Below, piece after piece: positions 1 through 9,017 of a stretch of 64,000 bases of DNA. Numbering within the stretch: the stretch's first letter is position 1; every line of letters starts with the position of its first letter. A program made the translations under genes and the position numbers. Origin of the DNA: Pseudomonas matsuisoli (GTDB lineage: Bacteria; Pseudomonadota; Gammaproteobacteria; Pseudomonadales; Pseudomonadaceae); NCBI RefSeq assembly GCF_014647635.1, contig NZ_BMPO01000006.1, forward strand, positions 233,583 through 297,582, in the 5' to 3' direction. Below the pieces are notes generated by a model that searched no databases, was not told the origin of the DNA, and saw only the letters and a program-made list of their open reading frames with translations.

Positions 1-1
1 G

Positions 2-121
2 CGACCTGCTGGCGATACCGCGCGCAATTTAGCGGAGCCATTCGGCCAACCGGCCTTTGGTGCAGCAGAGCCAGTCCCTGGCATTGCAGCAGACGTGAAC
101 ATGCTCTATCACCCTTTTTAG
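2..121 (+). other. Possible 3' end of an upstream gene (weak)
   Basis: Frame 2 is open from the window edge to a TAG at 119-121 (about 39 codons, ending ...MLYHPF). A second frame is also open here, so chance is likely. I cannot identify a product. It could be the tail of a gene that begins before the window. Confidence 0.15.
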
Positions 122-137
122 CACCGAGGAGATACAC

Positions 138-428
138 ATGAAACGTGCCGCCTTCATCATCACCGCAGCCCTGATGGCCTCGCCAGCGTTCGCCGAGGAC
201 CTGTGCGCGATAAACCTGCAACAGATCGACGACGCCACCACGACCAGCGCTGCAACGCTGGGCGACCCACTCAAGCAGCAAGTTACCGATCTCAAGAAAG
301 AAGCCATGCAGGCGCAGAAATCAGGTGATACCGAGAGCTGCATCACTGCAAGTACTCAGGCTTTACAACTGCTCAAAAGCCCAGCGGGTGAAGGCTCTAA
401 CGGCGGTGGTTCAGGATCAGGTAGCTAA
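138..428 (+). CDS. Small secreted protein of unknown function
   Basis: This encodes 96 residues. The N-terminus is a clear signal peptide: two basic residues, a hydrophobic stretch, and an AFA-ED cleavage site near residue 19. The mature part has two cysteines (near residues 23 and 68) that could form one disulfide in the periplasm, a helical charged middle, and a tail made almost only of Gly and Ser. A GAGGAG ribosome binding site lies 7 bases before the ATG. It stands alone just before the tmRNA gene. I do not recognise the family and assign no function. A periplasmic or secreted location is inferred from the signal sequence only. Confidence 0.72.
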   Translation: MKRAAFIITAALMASPAFAEDLCAINLQQIDDATTTSAATLGDPLKQQVTDLKKEAMQAQKSGDTESCITASTQALQLLKSPAGEGSNGGGSGSGS

Positions 429-553
429 TACAGCGTCCGCCTAACGCGAGCTAAATAGTGTCGCAACCGCCGACTAATCGTCACCCGACATCACTGGCGG
501 TCGACTGCAACGATGGATAGGCGTAGACTCTGCGCCTAGGCCATCAAGGCTAT

Positions 554-932
554 GGGGCCGATTAGGATTCGACGCCGGTAGCGAAACTTGAGGGGCATGC
601 CGAGTGGGTAACAGAACTCGTAAATCCACTGTTGCAAATCATTAGTTGCCAACGACGACAACTACGAAGGGTACGCGCTAGCCGCCTAACCTTCATCTGG
701 TCGCTTCGGCGCCAGCGGTCATGAGGGGATGCCTGTAAACCCAAAATGACCGTCAGATAGAACAGGATCGCCGCCAAGTTCGCTGTAGACGTAACGGCTA
801 AATCTCATACAGCTCGCTCCAAGCACCCTGCCATTCGGGCGGCGCGGAGTTAACTCAGTAGAATTGGCTAAGCATGTAGAACCAATAGCGGAGAGCTGGC
901 GGACGGGGGTTCAAATCCCCCCGGCTCCACCA
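554..932 (+). ncRNA. ssrA: Transfer-messenger RNA (tmRNA)
   Basis: tmRNA rescues stalled ribosomes and tags the unfinished protein for proteolysis, working with SmpB. The 5' end GGGGCCG pairs with CGGCTCC before the 3' CCA, forming the tRNA-like acceptor stem, and the T-arm GGTTCAAATCC is present near the 3' end. The resume codon GCC is at 648. The tag reading frame 648-686 encodes ANDDNYEGYALAA and is followed by TAA. Length is 379 nt, usual for this group. The tag resembles the P. aeruginosa tag as I recall it (ANDDNYALAA), with three extra residues in the middle. Confidence 0.97.
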
Positions 933-939
933 AATAAAC

Positions 940-969
940 AAAAAAGGACGTCTTCGGACGTCCTTTTTT
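940..969 (+). terminator. Rho-independent terminator of ssrA
   Basis: A perfect 7-bp stem GGACGTC/GACGTCC with a stable TTCG tetraloop is flanked by an A run and followed by six T. It begins 8 bases after the tmRNA CCA end. Confidence 0.95.
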
Positions 970-1217
970 GTGCCTGATGGAAAGTGAGAATGGTGAACTC
1001 GGCACCGCTGCCCCGTGTTCGTCTATCCGCGAAGCCGGATACGAGTCTGGCTTCGCTAAACCGACATCAACCTATCCCGGCCGGCCTGCGCCATCTATTC
1101 GCGTTCATACCGATGCATCATGTGCGATTGCATCAATCCGACCGACCGAGTTCTGCTCATTCAATTGTTAGGATGACGGTCCCCGTATCAGTACGGTAAT
1201 CACTCCCGTAACAAATG
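970..1217. other. Gene-free stretch between ssrA and amt
   Basis: About 250 bases between the tmRNA terminator and the stop codon of the ammonium transporter on the other strand. Short open frames here lack ribosome binding sites and known domains. I see no integrase fragment and no repeated tmRNA 3' end, although ssrA is a common integration site. Confidence 0.5.
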
Positions 1218-2528
1218 CTATGAGTAAGCACGCTCGCCGTGACTGCCGATATCAAGACCCTGCTGCTCCACCTCTTCACTAACACGAAGGCCACGCGTAA
1301 CCAGCCCTATGGTCTTAAGCAAAACGAACGTCACGATTGCGCAATAGACGATCGTGAACAACACGCTCTTGGCTTGGATCAGTACCTGGGACGCAATGTC
1401 GATGTCCTCGAAGCCACCCAGGGAAGTCGAGGCGAAAACACCGGTGAGAATCGAACCGACGATGCCGCCCACCCCGTGCAGGCCGAAAGCATCCAGGGAA
1501 TCGTCGTAGCCCAGCGACCGCTTAAGCCAAGCGATGGCGAAGAAGCAGATGATCCCGGTGAAGAAACCCATGACCAACGCCCCGCCCGGTCCAACGAAGC
1601 CGCAGGCCGGGGTGATGGTAACCAGCCCGGCGAGCGCACCGGATGCCGCGCCCAATGCGCTTGGCTTGCCGCTCTTCCACCATTCGATCGCTAGCCAGCC
1701 GACGATGCCGGAACACGCGGCGATTTGCGTAGTGAGCATGGCCATACCGGCGTTCGTACTGGCAGCGACAGCCGAGCCTACATTGAAGCCAAACCAGCCG
1801 ACCCACAGCAAGGCCGCGCCGGTAAGCGCAAAGCCCATGTTGTGTGGCGGCATGGCGGTAGTCGGGTAACCCTTGCGCTTGCCTAGCACCAGGCAGGCGA
1901 CCAAACCGGCAACGCCAGAATTGATATGCACCACGGTGCCGCCTGCGAATTCGAGAATGCCCCAGTCCCACAGCAAACCGCCGGGCCCGCTCCAAGCCAT
2001 GTGCGCCAGCGGGATGTAGCAGAAGGTGAACCACAGGGCGGCGAACAACACCACGGCAGAGAACTTCATGCGTTCGGCAAACGCACCAGCAATGATCATT
2101 GGCGTGATTAACGCAAAGGTCATTTGAAAGGTGGCAAATACGCTTTCCGGAATGGCTGCAGTAAGGCTTTCCCGCCTTAGATCCATCAACAGGAAGTGTT
2201 GAAAGCCGCCGATTAGGCTATGCAGGTTGACCACGCCCTCCTTCATCCCTGTGGTGTCGGAGAACAGGCTGTACCCATAGATGACCCAGAGCAGGCCAAT
2301 AACCCCGGCCACGGCGAAGCACTGAGTAAAGACCGAGAGCAGGTTCTTGGCGCGCACCATGCCACCGTAGAAAAGAGCAAGCCCCGGCACCAACATCATG
2401 AGAACCAGGACCGTAGAGACCATCATCCACGCAGTGTCGCCACTGTCGAGGGTGACCTCTTGTGCGCTCGCTAATGCTGGCAACATGGCCAGCCCGAATA
2501 ACGCACCTTTACGTTTTTGCTCACCCAT
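1218..2528 (-). CDS. amt: Ammonium/methylammonium transporter, Amt family
   Basis: A 436-residue inner-membrane channel of the Amt/MEP/Rh family that conducts ammonium or methylammonium. The N-terminus reads as a cleavable signal (ASA-QE near residue 22), as in many Amt proteins, followed by about eleven hydrophobic segments. The pore histidine pair is visible as H201 (VVHINSG) and H351 (FGLHGVGG). It lies just downstream of the glutamate-synthase-like operon on the same strand but behind that operon's terminator, so it probably has its own promoter between 2529 and 2677. I see no glnK gene beside it, which is unusual for amtB. With the methylamine genes next door, methylammonium uptake is a likely role (inference). 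Confidence 0.93.
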   Translation of the reverse strand: MGEQKRKGALFGLAMLPALASAQEVTLDSGDTAWMMVSTVLVLMMLVPGLALFYGGMVRAKNLLSVFTQCFAVAGVIGLLWVIYGYSLFSDTTGMKEGVVNLHSLIGGFQHFLLMDLRRESLTAAIPESVFATFQMTFALITPMIIAGAFAERMKFSAVVLFAALWFTFCYIPLAHMAWSGPGGLLWDWGILEFAGGTVVHINSGVAGLVACLVLGKRKGYPTTAMPPHNMGFALTGAALLWVGWFGFNVGSAVAASTNAGMAMLTTQIAACSGIVGWLAIEWWKSGKPSALGAASGALAGLVTITPACGFVGPGGALVMGFFTGIICFFAIAWLKRSLGYDDSLDAFGLHGVGGIVGSILTGVFASTSLGGFEDIDIASQVLIQAKSVLFTIVYCAIVTFVLLKTIGLVTRGLRVSEEVEQQGLDIGSHGERAYS

Positions 2529-2677
2529 TACGTCGATTCCTCACATCTGAAGTTGAAAGGATCGGCAGTAGAAGAAACACAGATGCGACCGCAGCTCTGA
2601 TGGCGCGTATCGACGCTAGAACCAATTGTGGCTTCAACACGATTACTGAAACGGTCAACGAGCCTAGCCAGGCGAAC

Positions 2678-2707
2678 AAAAACGCCCGGGGAAATCCGCC
2701 GGGCGTT
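2678..2707 (-). terminator. Terminator of the glnT-glxBCD operon
   Basis: Inverted repeat AACGCCCGG/CCGGGCGTT (2681-2689 and 2699-2707), followed on the minus strand by a T run. It lies 13 bases beyond the stop codon of the FMN-binding subunit and separates that operon from amt. Confidence 0.85.
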
Positions 2708-2719
2708 GTTGAAGCGCTA

Positions 2720-4057
2720 TCAGTATTGCTGCCCAGGAACCCAGTTGGTGCCCGCCAACGGCACCCGGGCCATGGCCGCGGACTCCACGGTCAGCGCCAC
2801 CAGATCCTCGGGGTCGAGGTTATGCAGGTGCGACTTGCCGCAGGCGCGGGCCATGGTCTGGGCTTCCAGCACCAACACGCGCAGGTAGTTGGCCAGACGG
2901 CGACCGCCCTCGACCGGGTCGAGACGCTTGGACAGTTCCGGATCCTGGGTGGTGATCCCGGCCGGGTCGCGACCGTTCTGCCAGTCATCGTAGAAGCCGG
3001 CGGCCGAGCCGATCTTCTTCAGCTCTTCGTCCAGACGCGGATGGTTGTCACCCAGGGCGATCAGCGCCGCGGTCCCGATAGCCACGGCATCAGCGCCCAA
3101 GGCCATGGCCTTGGCGACGTCGGCACCGTTGCGGATACCGCCGGACACGATCAACTGCACTTTGCGGTGCATGCCCATTTCCTGCAGCGCCTGAACGGCT
3201 TGCGGAATGGCCGGCAGAATCGGGATGCCGACGTGTTCGATGAACACTTCCTGAGTCGCTGCGGTACCGCCCTGCATGCCGTCGAGGACGATCACGTCGG
3301 CACCGGCCTTAACCGCCAGTTTCACATCGTAGTAAGGACGGCTGGCGCCGATCTTCACGTAGATGGGCTTTTCCCAGTCGGTGATCTCGCGGATCTCGGC
3401 GATCTTGATCGCCAGGTCGTCCGGGCCCGTCCAGTCCGGATGGCGGCAGGCGGAGCGCTGATCGACACCGATCGGCAAGGTGCGCATACCCGCGACACGC
3501 TCGGTGACCTTCATGCCCAGCAGCATGCCGCCGCCGCCCGGCTTGGCGCCCTGGCCGAGCACAATCTCGATGGCATCGGCCTTGCGCAGGTCGTCCGGGT
3601 TCATGCCGTAACGCGACGGCAGGTACTGATAAACCAGGTGCTGCGACTGGCCGCGCTCTTCGGGGGTCATGCCACCGTCGCCAGTGGTGGTGCTGGTGCC
3701 GGCGATGGTGGCGCCACGGCCGAGCGCTTCCTTGGCGTTGGCCGATAGCGCACCAAAGCTCATGCCGGCGACGGTCACCGGGATCTTCAGGTGCAGCGGC
3801 TTCTTGGCGAAGCGGTTACCAAGGATCACGTCGGTACCGCATTTCTCGCGGTAGCCTTCCAGCGGGTAACGCGACACGCTGGCGCCGAGCAGTAGCAGGT
3901 CATCGAAGTGCGGCAGCTTGCGCTTGGTGCCGCCACCGCGAATGTCGTAGATGCCGGTTTCGGCGGCGCGCTGGATTTCCTGAATCGACAGACGATCGAA
4001 GGTGGCCGACTCGCGCAGAACTGGAGGCACAGCTTTTGAGTTAGAAACGTCGCTCAT
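2720..4057 (-). CDS. glxD: FMN-binding glutamate-synthase-family protein (GlxD / N-methylglutamate synthase subunit C)
   Basis: 445 residues homologous to the FMN/synthase domain of glutamate synthase large subunit. Visible features are the glycine-rich GQGAKPGGGGMLLG phosphate-binding segment near residue 175 and the beta-barrel end SGGIRNGADVAKAMALGADAV with GTAALIALG. The cysteines that hold a [3Fe-4S] cluster in true GltB are absent: the segment before PAGITTQDPEL has no Cys. With the two genes upstream it splits GltB into separate polypeptides (amidotransferase, FMN barrel, GXGXG helix), the layout of N-methylglutamate synthase MgsABC and of GlxBCD. The likely reaction is exchange of methylamine into glutamate to give N-methylglutamate and release ammonia. 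It is the last gene of its operon. Confidence 0.92.
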   Translation of the reverse strand: MSDVSNSKAVPPVLRESATFDRLSIQEIQRAAETGIYDIRGGGTKRKLPHFDDLLLLGASVSRYPLEGYREKCGTDVILGNRFAKKPLHLKIPVTVAGMSFGALSANAKEALGRGATIAGTSTTTGDGGMTPEERGQSQHLVYQYLPSRYGMNPDDLRKADAIEIVLGQGAKPGGGGMLLGMKVTERVAGMRTLPIGVDQRSACRHPDWTGPDDLAIKIAEIREITDWEKPIYVKIGASRPYYDVKLAVKAGADVIVLDGMQGGTAATQEVFIEHVGIPILPAIPQAVQALQEMGMHRKVQLIVSGGIRNGADVAKAMALGADAVAIGTAALIALGDNHPRLDEELKKIGSAAGFYDDWQNGRDPAGITTQDPELSKRLDPVEGGRRLANYLRVLVLEAQTMARACGKSHLHNLDPEDLVALTVESAAMARVPLAGTNWVPGQQY

Positions 4058-4072
4058 GGGTAATGCTCCTGA

Positions 4073-4756
4073 TCAGTACGCGGAAGCGTTGTCGACTTTG
4101 AAGTTGTACAGCTGGCGAGCCGAGCCATAGCGTTTGAAATCGGTGGCTTTCTCGTTGAAGCCAGCGCGATTGAGCAGCTCTTGCAGTTCTTCGATGTGCT
4201 CAGGACGCATCTCTTTCTCGATGCAGTCCGAGCCCAGCGATTCGACGCTGCCTTTGACGAAGATCTTGGTTTCGTACAGTGAATCGCCCAGCGCATCGCC
4301 GGCATCGCCACACACCACCAAACGACCGGCTTGGCCCATGAAACAGCTCATGTGACCGATGCTGCCGCCGACCACGATGTCGATACCTTTCATGGAAATC
4401 CCGCAACGCGCACCGGCGTCACCTTCGATGACCAGCAGACCGCCATGAGCAGTGGCGCCGGCCGCCTGGGACGCACTGCCCTTGACCCGTACGTAACCGC
4501 TCATCATATTTTCTGCGCAGCCGACACCGACGTTGCCATGCACGGTGATAGACGCCTTCTGGTTCATACCCGCGCAGTAGTAGCCGGCATGGCCCTGAAT
4601 ATCGATGGAAACGGCCTCGTTAACGCCAACCGCGAGGTTGTGCGCACCGTTGGCATGGGTGACGACCCACTCACGATCCTGAACATTGTTAACTTGGTCG
4701 TGCAGTGCCTGGTTAAGGTCGCGCACGGTTGCAACGGATAGATCGATGGTTTTCAT
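4073..4756 (-). CDS. glxC: GXGXG-domain protein (GlxC / N-methylglutamate synthase subunit B)
   Basis: 227 residues corresponding to the C-terminal GXGXG beta-helix domain of glutamate synthase (gltB domain 3, also seen in formylmethanofuran dehydrogenase subunit C). Repeating glycine pairs are visible (GHAGYYCAGM, GNVGVGCAENMM, GDAGARCGISM, GGSIGHMSCF). It forms the structural spine that places the amidotransferase and FMN subunits. It starts 11 bases after the amidotransferase stop and ends 15 bases before the FMN subunit, so the three are cotranscribed. It has no catalytic residues of its own. Confidence 0.92.
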   Translation of the reverse strand: MKTIDLSVATVRDLNQALHDQVNNVQDREWVVTHANGAHNLAVGVNEAVSIDIQGHAGYYCAGMNQKASITVHGNVGVGCAENMMSGYVRVKGSASQAAGATAHGGLLVIEGDAGARCGISMKGIDIVVGGSIGHMSCFMGQAGRLVVCGDAGDALGDSLYETKIFVKGSVESLGSDCIEKEMRPEHIEELQELLNRAGFNEKATDFKRYGSARQLYNFKVDNASAY

Positions 4757-4767
4757 GTGCGTGCTCC

Positions 4768-5673
4768 TTAAGCCGACTCGCGTTCCCAGATGTACATGGT
4801 GGCGGGAACGGGTTCCCAGACCTTGGCCTTCTCGATACCCGGCAGGCTCGACAGCGCCTGGTATTCGGAAGCCATGGCGACGTAGTCGTCAGTCTCAGCG
4901 AGGATCGCTGGCTTGCAGGCAATCGGGTCGCGAATCACCGCGAAACCGTTACGGGTGCCAATGGCGAAGGTAAAGAAGCCGTCCAGCGCTTCCAGGGAGC
5001 TGTCCAACGCGGTTTTCAGCGAGTCGCCTTGCTGCAGACGCCAGGCCAGATAGCCGGCAGCCACCTCGGTGTCGTTTTCTGTTTCGAAGTTGATGCCTTC
5101 GCGGCGCAGCTCTTGGCGCAGACGGAAGTGGTTGGACAGCGAGCCGTTGTGCACGAGGCACAGGTCGGCGCCAGTGGAAAACGGGTGGCTGCCTTCCATA
5201 GTCACCGCACTCTCAGTGGCCATGCGGGTGTGGCCGATGATATGGCTGCCCTTCATGTTGGCTAGGCCGAAACGCTCGGAAATTTCCTTCGGCAGGCCCA
5301 TACCCTTAAGGATCTCGATGCTCTGGCCGGCGCTCATGATACGCACGCCCGGCGCCAATTCAGCGAGCGCGGCACGTACTACCGCTTCTTCCGCTTTGGC
5401 CTTGAGTACAGCGGCACTGGCGTTTTGAAACCAATTGAGGGACGTTGCCAAGCGGCCTTCCAGCTCGCCCATCAGGGCCTTCCAGTCGGAGCTCTCGGTC
5501 GTCGACTGCAAGGTCAACTTGATCCAGCCATCGGCCACTTCATCACCATAGATGGCGAAGCCGGCACTGTCGGGTCCACGATCGGTCATGGCTTCGAGCA
5601 TCGGCTCGAAAAGTTTGCCGAGCTGTGATTCCAGCGCCGGGTTTTTCAGGTAAAGCCCCACGATTCCACACAT
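4768..5673 (-). CDS. glxB: Class II glutamine amidotransferase (GlxB / N-methylglutamate synthase subunit A)
   Basis: 301 residues. I chose the ATG at 5673 because it puts the catalytic cysteine at position 2 (MCGIVGLYLK), as class II (Ntn) amidotransferases require after Met removal; an upstream in-frame start is ignored. The conserved RGPDSAGFAIYG and HNGSLSNHF segments follow. It releases ammonia or methylamine from glutamine or gamma-glutamylmethylamide for use by the FMN subunit. It is the second gene of the glnT/gmaS operon, 69 bases after the synthetase. GlxB and MgsA are the same family; the methylamine role is inferred from the mgd-like genes nearby. Confidence 0.92.
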   Translation of the reverse strand: MCGIVGLYLKNPALESQLGKLFEPMLEAMTDRGPDSAGFAIYGDEVADGWIKLTLQSTTESSDWKALMGELEGRLATSLNWFQNASAAVLKAKAEEAVVRAALAELAPGVRIMSAGQSIEILKGMGLPKEISERFGLANMKGSHIIGHTRMATESAVTMEGSHPFSTGADLCLVHNGSLSNHFRLRQELRREGINFETENDTEVAAGYLAWRLQQGDSLKTALDSSLEALDGFFTFAIGTRNGFAVIRDPIACKPAILAETDDYVAMASEYQALSSLPGIEKAKVWEPVPATMYIWERESA

Positions 5674-5742
5674 AGCTATAACTCCTGGGCAGAAGGCACC
5701 CGTCATCGACGAGCACCGGGAAAACGGTTGTCGTTGGTCGGG

Positions 5743-7077
5743 TCAGAAGAATTCGGTGTAGCGCTTGATCTCCCAGTCGGAGACGTGGCGGCTGTATTCC
5801 ACCCACTCCATGCGCTTGAGTTTGATGAACTCGCCGACGATCTCTTTGCCCATCACCTCGGCAAACAGCGGGTCGGCTTCCAGCGCATCGCAGGCCTCCT
5901 TGAGCGATTGCGGGAGGGTCTTGATACCTTTGGCGGCAATGGCTTCCAGACCCAGCGAGTACAGGTTCTCGTTGCAGATTTGGTCAGGCATCAGTTGACG
6001 GTCGATACCGTCCAGGCCCGCCGCGATAATCGCCGCAGTCACCAGATAAGGGTTGCAGCCGGCATCAGGCAGGCGGAACTCCAAGCGACCATGAGGCACT
6101 CGCACCATGGCCGAGCGATTGTTCGCGCCAAAGGCAATGAAGGCCGGCGCCCAGGTTGCACCCGATAGGGAATTACCAACGACAAGGCGTTTGTAGGAGT
6201 TCACCGTCGGCGCGGCGAAGGCGCACAGCGCAGGGCCATGGGCAAGCAGGCCAGCTGCGAAGTGGTACGCCATCTTCGAGAGCCCCATGCCGTTCTTGTC
6301 GTTGGCGTCGAAGAACAGGTTCTTGCTCTCGGCGCTGGAGATAGAAAGGTGGAAGTGCATGCCGTTGCCGGCGCGCTTCGGATCGGGCTTGGGCATGAAC
6401 GAGCAGATCATCCCCAGGTCATTGGCGATCTCGCCGGCCGCCATGCGGAAGAACGTGAAACGGTCCGCCGACTCCATGGCATCGCTATAGGTGTAGTTGA
6501 TCTCGAACTGCCCGTTGGCGTCTTCGTGATCGATCTGATAGATGTCGAAACCGACTGGCTGCAACGCTTCAGTCAGCTTTTCGAGAAACTCGCGGGAGCG
6601 CGACAAGCCCTTGTAGTCGTAGCAGGGCTTGTCGAGGTTATCGCTGGCATCCACCAGTTGCAGGACGCCGTTTTCATCACGGCGCATCAGATTGAATTCG
6701 GGCTCCAGGCCTGTGTTCAGCGTCCAGCCCCGATCCTCCAGTCGCTCTACCTGCTGCTGCAACACATAACGGCTGTCGTAGGGCCACGGTTCACCATCGA
6801 CATGCCCGATGCACACCACACGACCGTAGCCAGGCTGCCACGGCACTGGCATCAGCGTGGAAAGATCACCCTTTGCCATGAAATCCGGCCCATGCGGCTC
6901 CATGCCCATACCGCAGATGGCAAAACCCGCAAAGCCGGCACCATTCTCAGCAACGGCCTCAAGCCCAGTGACGGGAACTGACTTCGTTTTGGCCGAGCCG
7001 TGGATGTCCACGAATTGCGCCAGTACATATTTAATGCCGTGCTGCTCGATCAGGTGCTGAGTTTCGGTAGGCAACAT
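5743..7077 (-). CDS. glnT: Type III glutamine synthetase homologue (GlnT / gamma-glutamylmethylamide synthetase GmaS)
   Basis: 444 residues starting at MLPTETQHL, with a GGAG site 9 bases upstream; an upstream in-frame extension lacks support. It has the glutamine synthetase beta-grasp and catalytic domains: metal and substrate motifs [24 protein letters not shown] and the [15 protein letters not shown] region. Family members joined to mgsABC are gamma-glutamylmethylamide synthetases (ATP + glutamate + methylamine); close relatives are annotated GlnT. Context (mgs- and mgd-like genes) favours GmaS. It is first in the operon, divergent from the XRE regulator, with a conserved motif in its promoter region. 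Confidence 0.9.
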   Translation of the reverse strand: MLPTETQHLIEQHGIKYVLAQFVDIHGSAKTKSVPVTGLEAVAENGAGFAGFAICGMGMEPHGPDFMAKGDLSTLMPVPWQPGYGRVVCIGHVDGEPWPYDSRYVLQQQVERLEDRGWTLNTGLEPEFNLMRRDENGVLQLVDASDNLDKPCYDYKGLSRSREFLEKLTEALQPVGFDIYQIDHEDANGQFEINYTYSDAMESADRFTFFRMAAGEIANDLGMICSFMPKPDPKRAGNGMHFHLSISSAESKNLFFDANDKNGMGLSKMAYHFAAGLLAHGPALCAFAAPTVNSYKRLVVGNSLSGATWAPAFIAFGANNRSAMVRVPHGRLEFRLPDAGCNPYLVTAAIIAAGLDGIDRQLMPDQICNENLYSLGLEAIAAKGIKTLPQSLKEACDALEADPLFAEVMGKEIVGEFIKLKRMEWVEYSRHVSDWEIKRYTEFF

Positions 7078-7120
7078 GATGCAGGTCTCCAATTGACGGA
7101 TAGGGTATTTATTCCCAGTT

Positions 7121-7145
7121 AGAAAGTAAATTTCCTTTTGAGAAT
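7121..7145. promoter_or_regulatory. Candidate operator upstream of glnT (copy 1 of shared motif)
   Basis: A 25-nt stretch beginning AGAAAGTAAA and ending GAGAAT matches 19 of 25 positions of 8074-8098, upstream of purU. Conserved parts are AGAAA, TAA, TTCCT and GAGAAT at the same spacing. I infer binding by the XRE-cupin protein encoded between the two sites. Confidence 0.45.
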
Positions 7146-7369
7146 GCAAACCTTCTGCCAGCTTGAAGCCAAGCCTGTCTTACGGCATACCAATATTCAT
7201 CGAATCAGCCATGCAACCCGCGTAACCGCTGGGAACTTAAGTTTCTTGTGCAGCAATTTGTAGGGCATGATTCGCGCTAGCGCGGCCATCTGATGACCGC
7301 CTGAAACTCGATGACCGCACTTGACTAGTGCGAATAAATTATTACTAGAACCAGAATGAAGCATTCTTG

Positions 7370-7969
7370 ATGACAAACGCCGCTACGCCTGAACCTCGCC
7401 TCAAGATCGAGCAATACATTGGCATTCAGATCAAACGGCAGCGCCAAAGCCAAGGGCTCAAGATCGCCGATGTCGCGCGCTTGGCGGGTATCAGCCAAGG
7501 GATGTTGAGCAAGATCGAGAACGCCCAGGTCTCTACGAGCCTGGAGACACTCAATCGCCTGTGCGACACGCTGGGCATGCCGATGTCGCGCCTGTTCAGC
7601 CAGTTCGATCAACAGGGACGTGACGCCCTGCTGGTTAAGGCAGGCGATGGGATGGAGGTCGTGAGGCGAGGAACCGAGAAAGGCCATACCTATCACCTGC
7701 TCAACCACTCGCGCGGGCCGAAGAAAAGCATGGAGGCCTATTTGGTGGCCATGGACGACGCCAGCGAAGAGTTCCCGACGTTTTCACATCCCGGCACCGA
7801 ATTCATTCACGTGCTACAGGGCCATATCGTCTATCGCCACGGGAATCACCTCTACGAGCTGGGCCCAGGGGACAGCCTCACGTTCGACAGTGATATCCCT
7901 CATGGCCCCGAGAAGCTTTTGGAGGTTCCTATCCAATTGCTTTCCATCATGAATTACAGCTCCGACTAG
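7370..7969 (+). CDS. XRE-family regulator with C-terminal cupin domain
   Basis: 199 residues from ATG 7370 (a TTG just before it is the alternative). Residues about 16-70 form a helix-turn-helix (VARLAGISQGMLSKIENAQ). Residues about 110-190 form a cupin barrel with the metal or ligand motifs HPGTEFIHVLQG and LGPGDSLTFDSDIPH. Such regulators (SutR/PuuR-like layout) sense a small molecule through the cupin. It lies between and divergent from glnT-glxBCD, and upstream of purU-folD-sox. It probably controls both arms; the ligand could be methylamine or a gamma-glutamyl derivative (inference). Confidence 0.9.
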   Translation: MTNAATPEPRLKIEQYIGIQIKRQRQSQGLKIADVARLAGISQGMLSKIENAQVSTSLETLNRLCDTLGMPMSRLFSQFDQQGRDALLVKAGDGMEVVRRGTEKGHTYHLLNHSRGPKKSMEAYLVAMDDASEEFPTFSHPGTEFIHVLQGHIVYRHGNHLYELGPGDSLTFDSDIPHGPEKLLEVPIQLLSIMNYSSD

Positions 7970-8073
7970 ACATCGGGGCTATCGACCGCACGCCACCCAG
8001 ACATAACCGACAGGAAATAAATTTTCACGAGCGCTAGACGTTCAGGGCCGTTTTCGCCTATAAAAACGCTTTA

Positions 8074-8098
8074 AGAAAATAATATTCCTACAGAGAAT
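8074..8098. promoter_or_regulatory. Candidate operator upstream of purU (copy 2 of shared motif)
   Basis: Starts AGAAAATAA and ends GAGAAT, sharing 19 of 25 positions with 7121-7145. It lies in an AT-rich patch about 55 bases before the purU start. It may overlap the promoter, since TATAAA and TAATAT boxes are close by. Confidence 0.45.
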
Positions 8099-8150
8099 TT
8101 TTCTGCTGCCGCGTCATCTTGCCCATTCATCCAGTGCAGTCGGAGACACC

Positions 8151-9017
8151 ATGCAAACAGCACAGCCCACTCTAATTCTTAAAGTCAGTTGCCCTGCCAC
8201 CTCAGGTATCGTCGCCGCCGTGACTACCTATCTGGCCGGCAGCGGCTGCTACATCAGCGAGCTTGCGCAGTTCGACGATGAGTTCACCGATCGCTTTTTC
8301 ATGCGCGCTGTTTTCCGCTTCAACGACGGCTCACCGAACGATATGGAAACCCTCCGCGAAGGCTTCCGGGCAGTAGCAGCGGACTTCGACATGCGCTGGG
8401 AGCTGCTCAGTGCGGCTCAACCCACAAAAGTACTTTTGATGGTTAGCAAGTTCGATCACTGCCTGGCCGACCTTCTGTACCGGCATCAGAAAGGTGAGCT
8501 GAACATGCAGATCACCGCCATCGTGTCCAACCACCTTGATCTACGCCCGATGGCGGAGCGTGAAGGCATCCGCTTCGTGTATCTGCCTGTAACGAAAGAT
8601 ACGAAGAGCCAGCAGGAAGCTGAGCTGATGAAAATCGTCGACGAGACCGGTACGGAACTCGTGGTACTCGCACGCTACATGCAGATCCTGTCCGACAGCC
8701 TGTGCAAACAGCTATCCGGCCGTGCAATCAACATTCACCACTCATTTCTACCTGGCTTCAAAGGCGCCAAGCCTTACCATCAGGCCTTTGAGCGGGGCGT
8801 GAAGCTTATCGGTGCCACCGCTCACTACGTGACTTCTGACCTCGACGAAGGCCCGATCATCGAGCAGGAAGTCCAGCGCGTGGACCACGCGTACCGGCCT
8901 GATGACCTGGTCGCTATCGGACGCGACACCGAAACCGTCGCGCTATCGAAAGCGGTGAAGTACCACACCGAACACCGTGTATTCCTCAACGACGACCGCA
9001 CGGTGATCTTCCGATGA
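8151..9017 (+). CDS. purU: Formyltetrahydrofolate deformylase
   Basis: 288 residues. It hydrolyses 10-formyl-THF to formate and THF in the cytoplasm. An N-terminal ACT domain (about 10-85) is followed by the formyltransferase fold with [20 protein letters not shown] and the Asp of DEGPIIEQE. It overlaps folD by four bases (ATGA), implying translational coupling. In this cluster it drains the one-carbon unit released by the sarcosine-oxidase-like complex, regenerating free THF and making formate. The same association is known for sox gene sets in Pseudomonas. Confidence 0.96.
   Translation: MQTAQPTLILKVSCPATSGIVAAVTTYLAGSGCYISELAQFDDEFTDRFFMRAVFRFNDGSPNDMETLREGFRAVAADFDMRWELLSAAQPTKVLLMVSKFDHCLADLLYRHQKGELNMQITAIVSNHLDLRPMAEREGIRFVYLPVTKDTKSQQEAELMKIVDETGTELVVLARYMQILSDSLCKQLSGRAINIHHSFLPGFKGAKPYHQAFERGVKLIGATAHYVTSDLDEGPIIEQEVQRVDHAYRPDDLVAIGRDTETVALSKAVKYHTEHRVFLNDDRTVIFR

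Noticed and set aside
562-777. Open frame on the minus strand inside the tmRNA gene
   Set aside because: It lies wholly within ssrA and has no domain or ribosome site.
933-1217. Possible genomic island attachment site at the ssrA 3' end
   Set aside because: tmRNA genes are common integration sites, but no integrase, phage gene or repeated tmRNA 3' end is visible nearby.
2462-3748. Long plus-strand open frame opposite the glutamate-synthase-like gene
   Set aside because: A mirror frame of a GC-rich gene; low-complexity composition and no recognisable domain.
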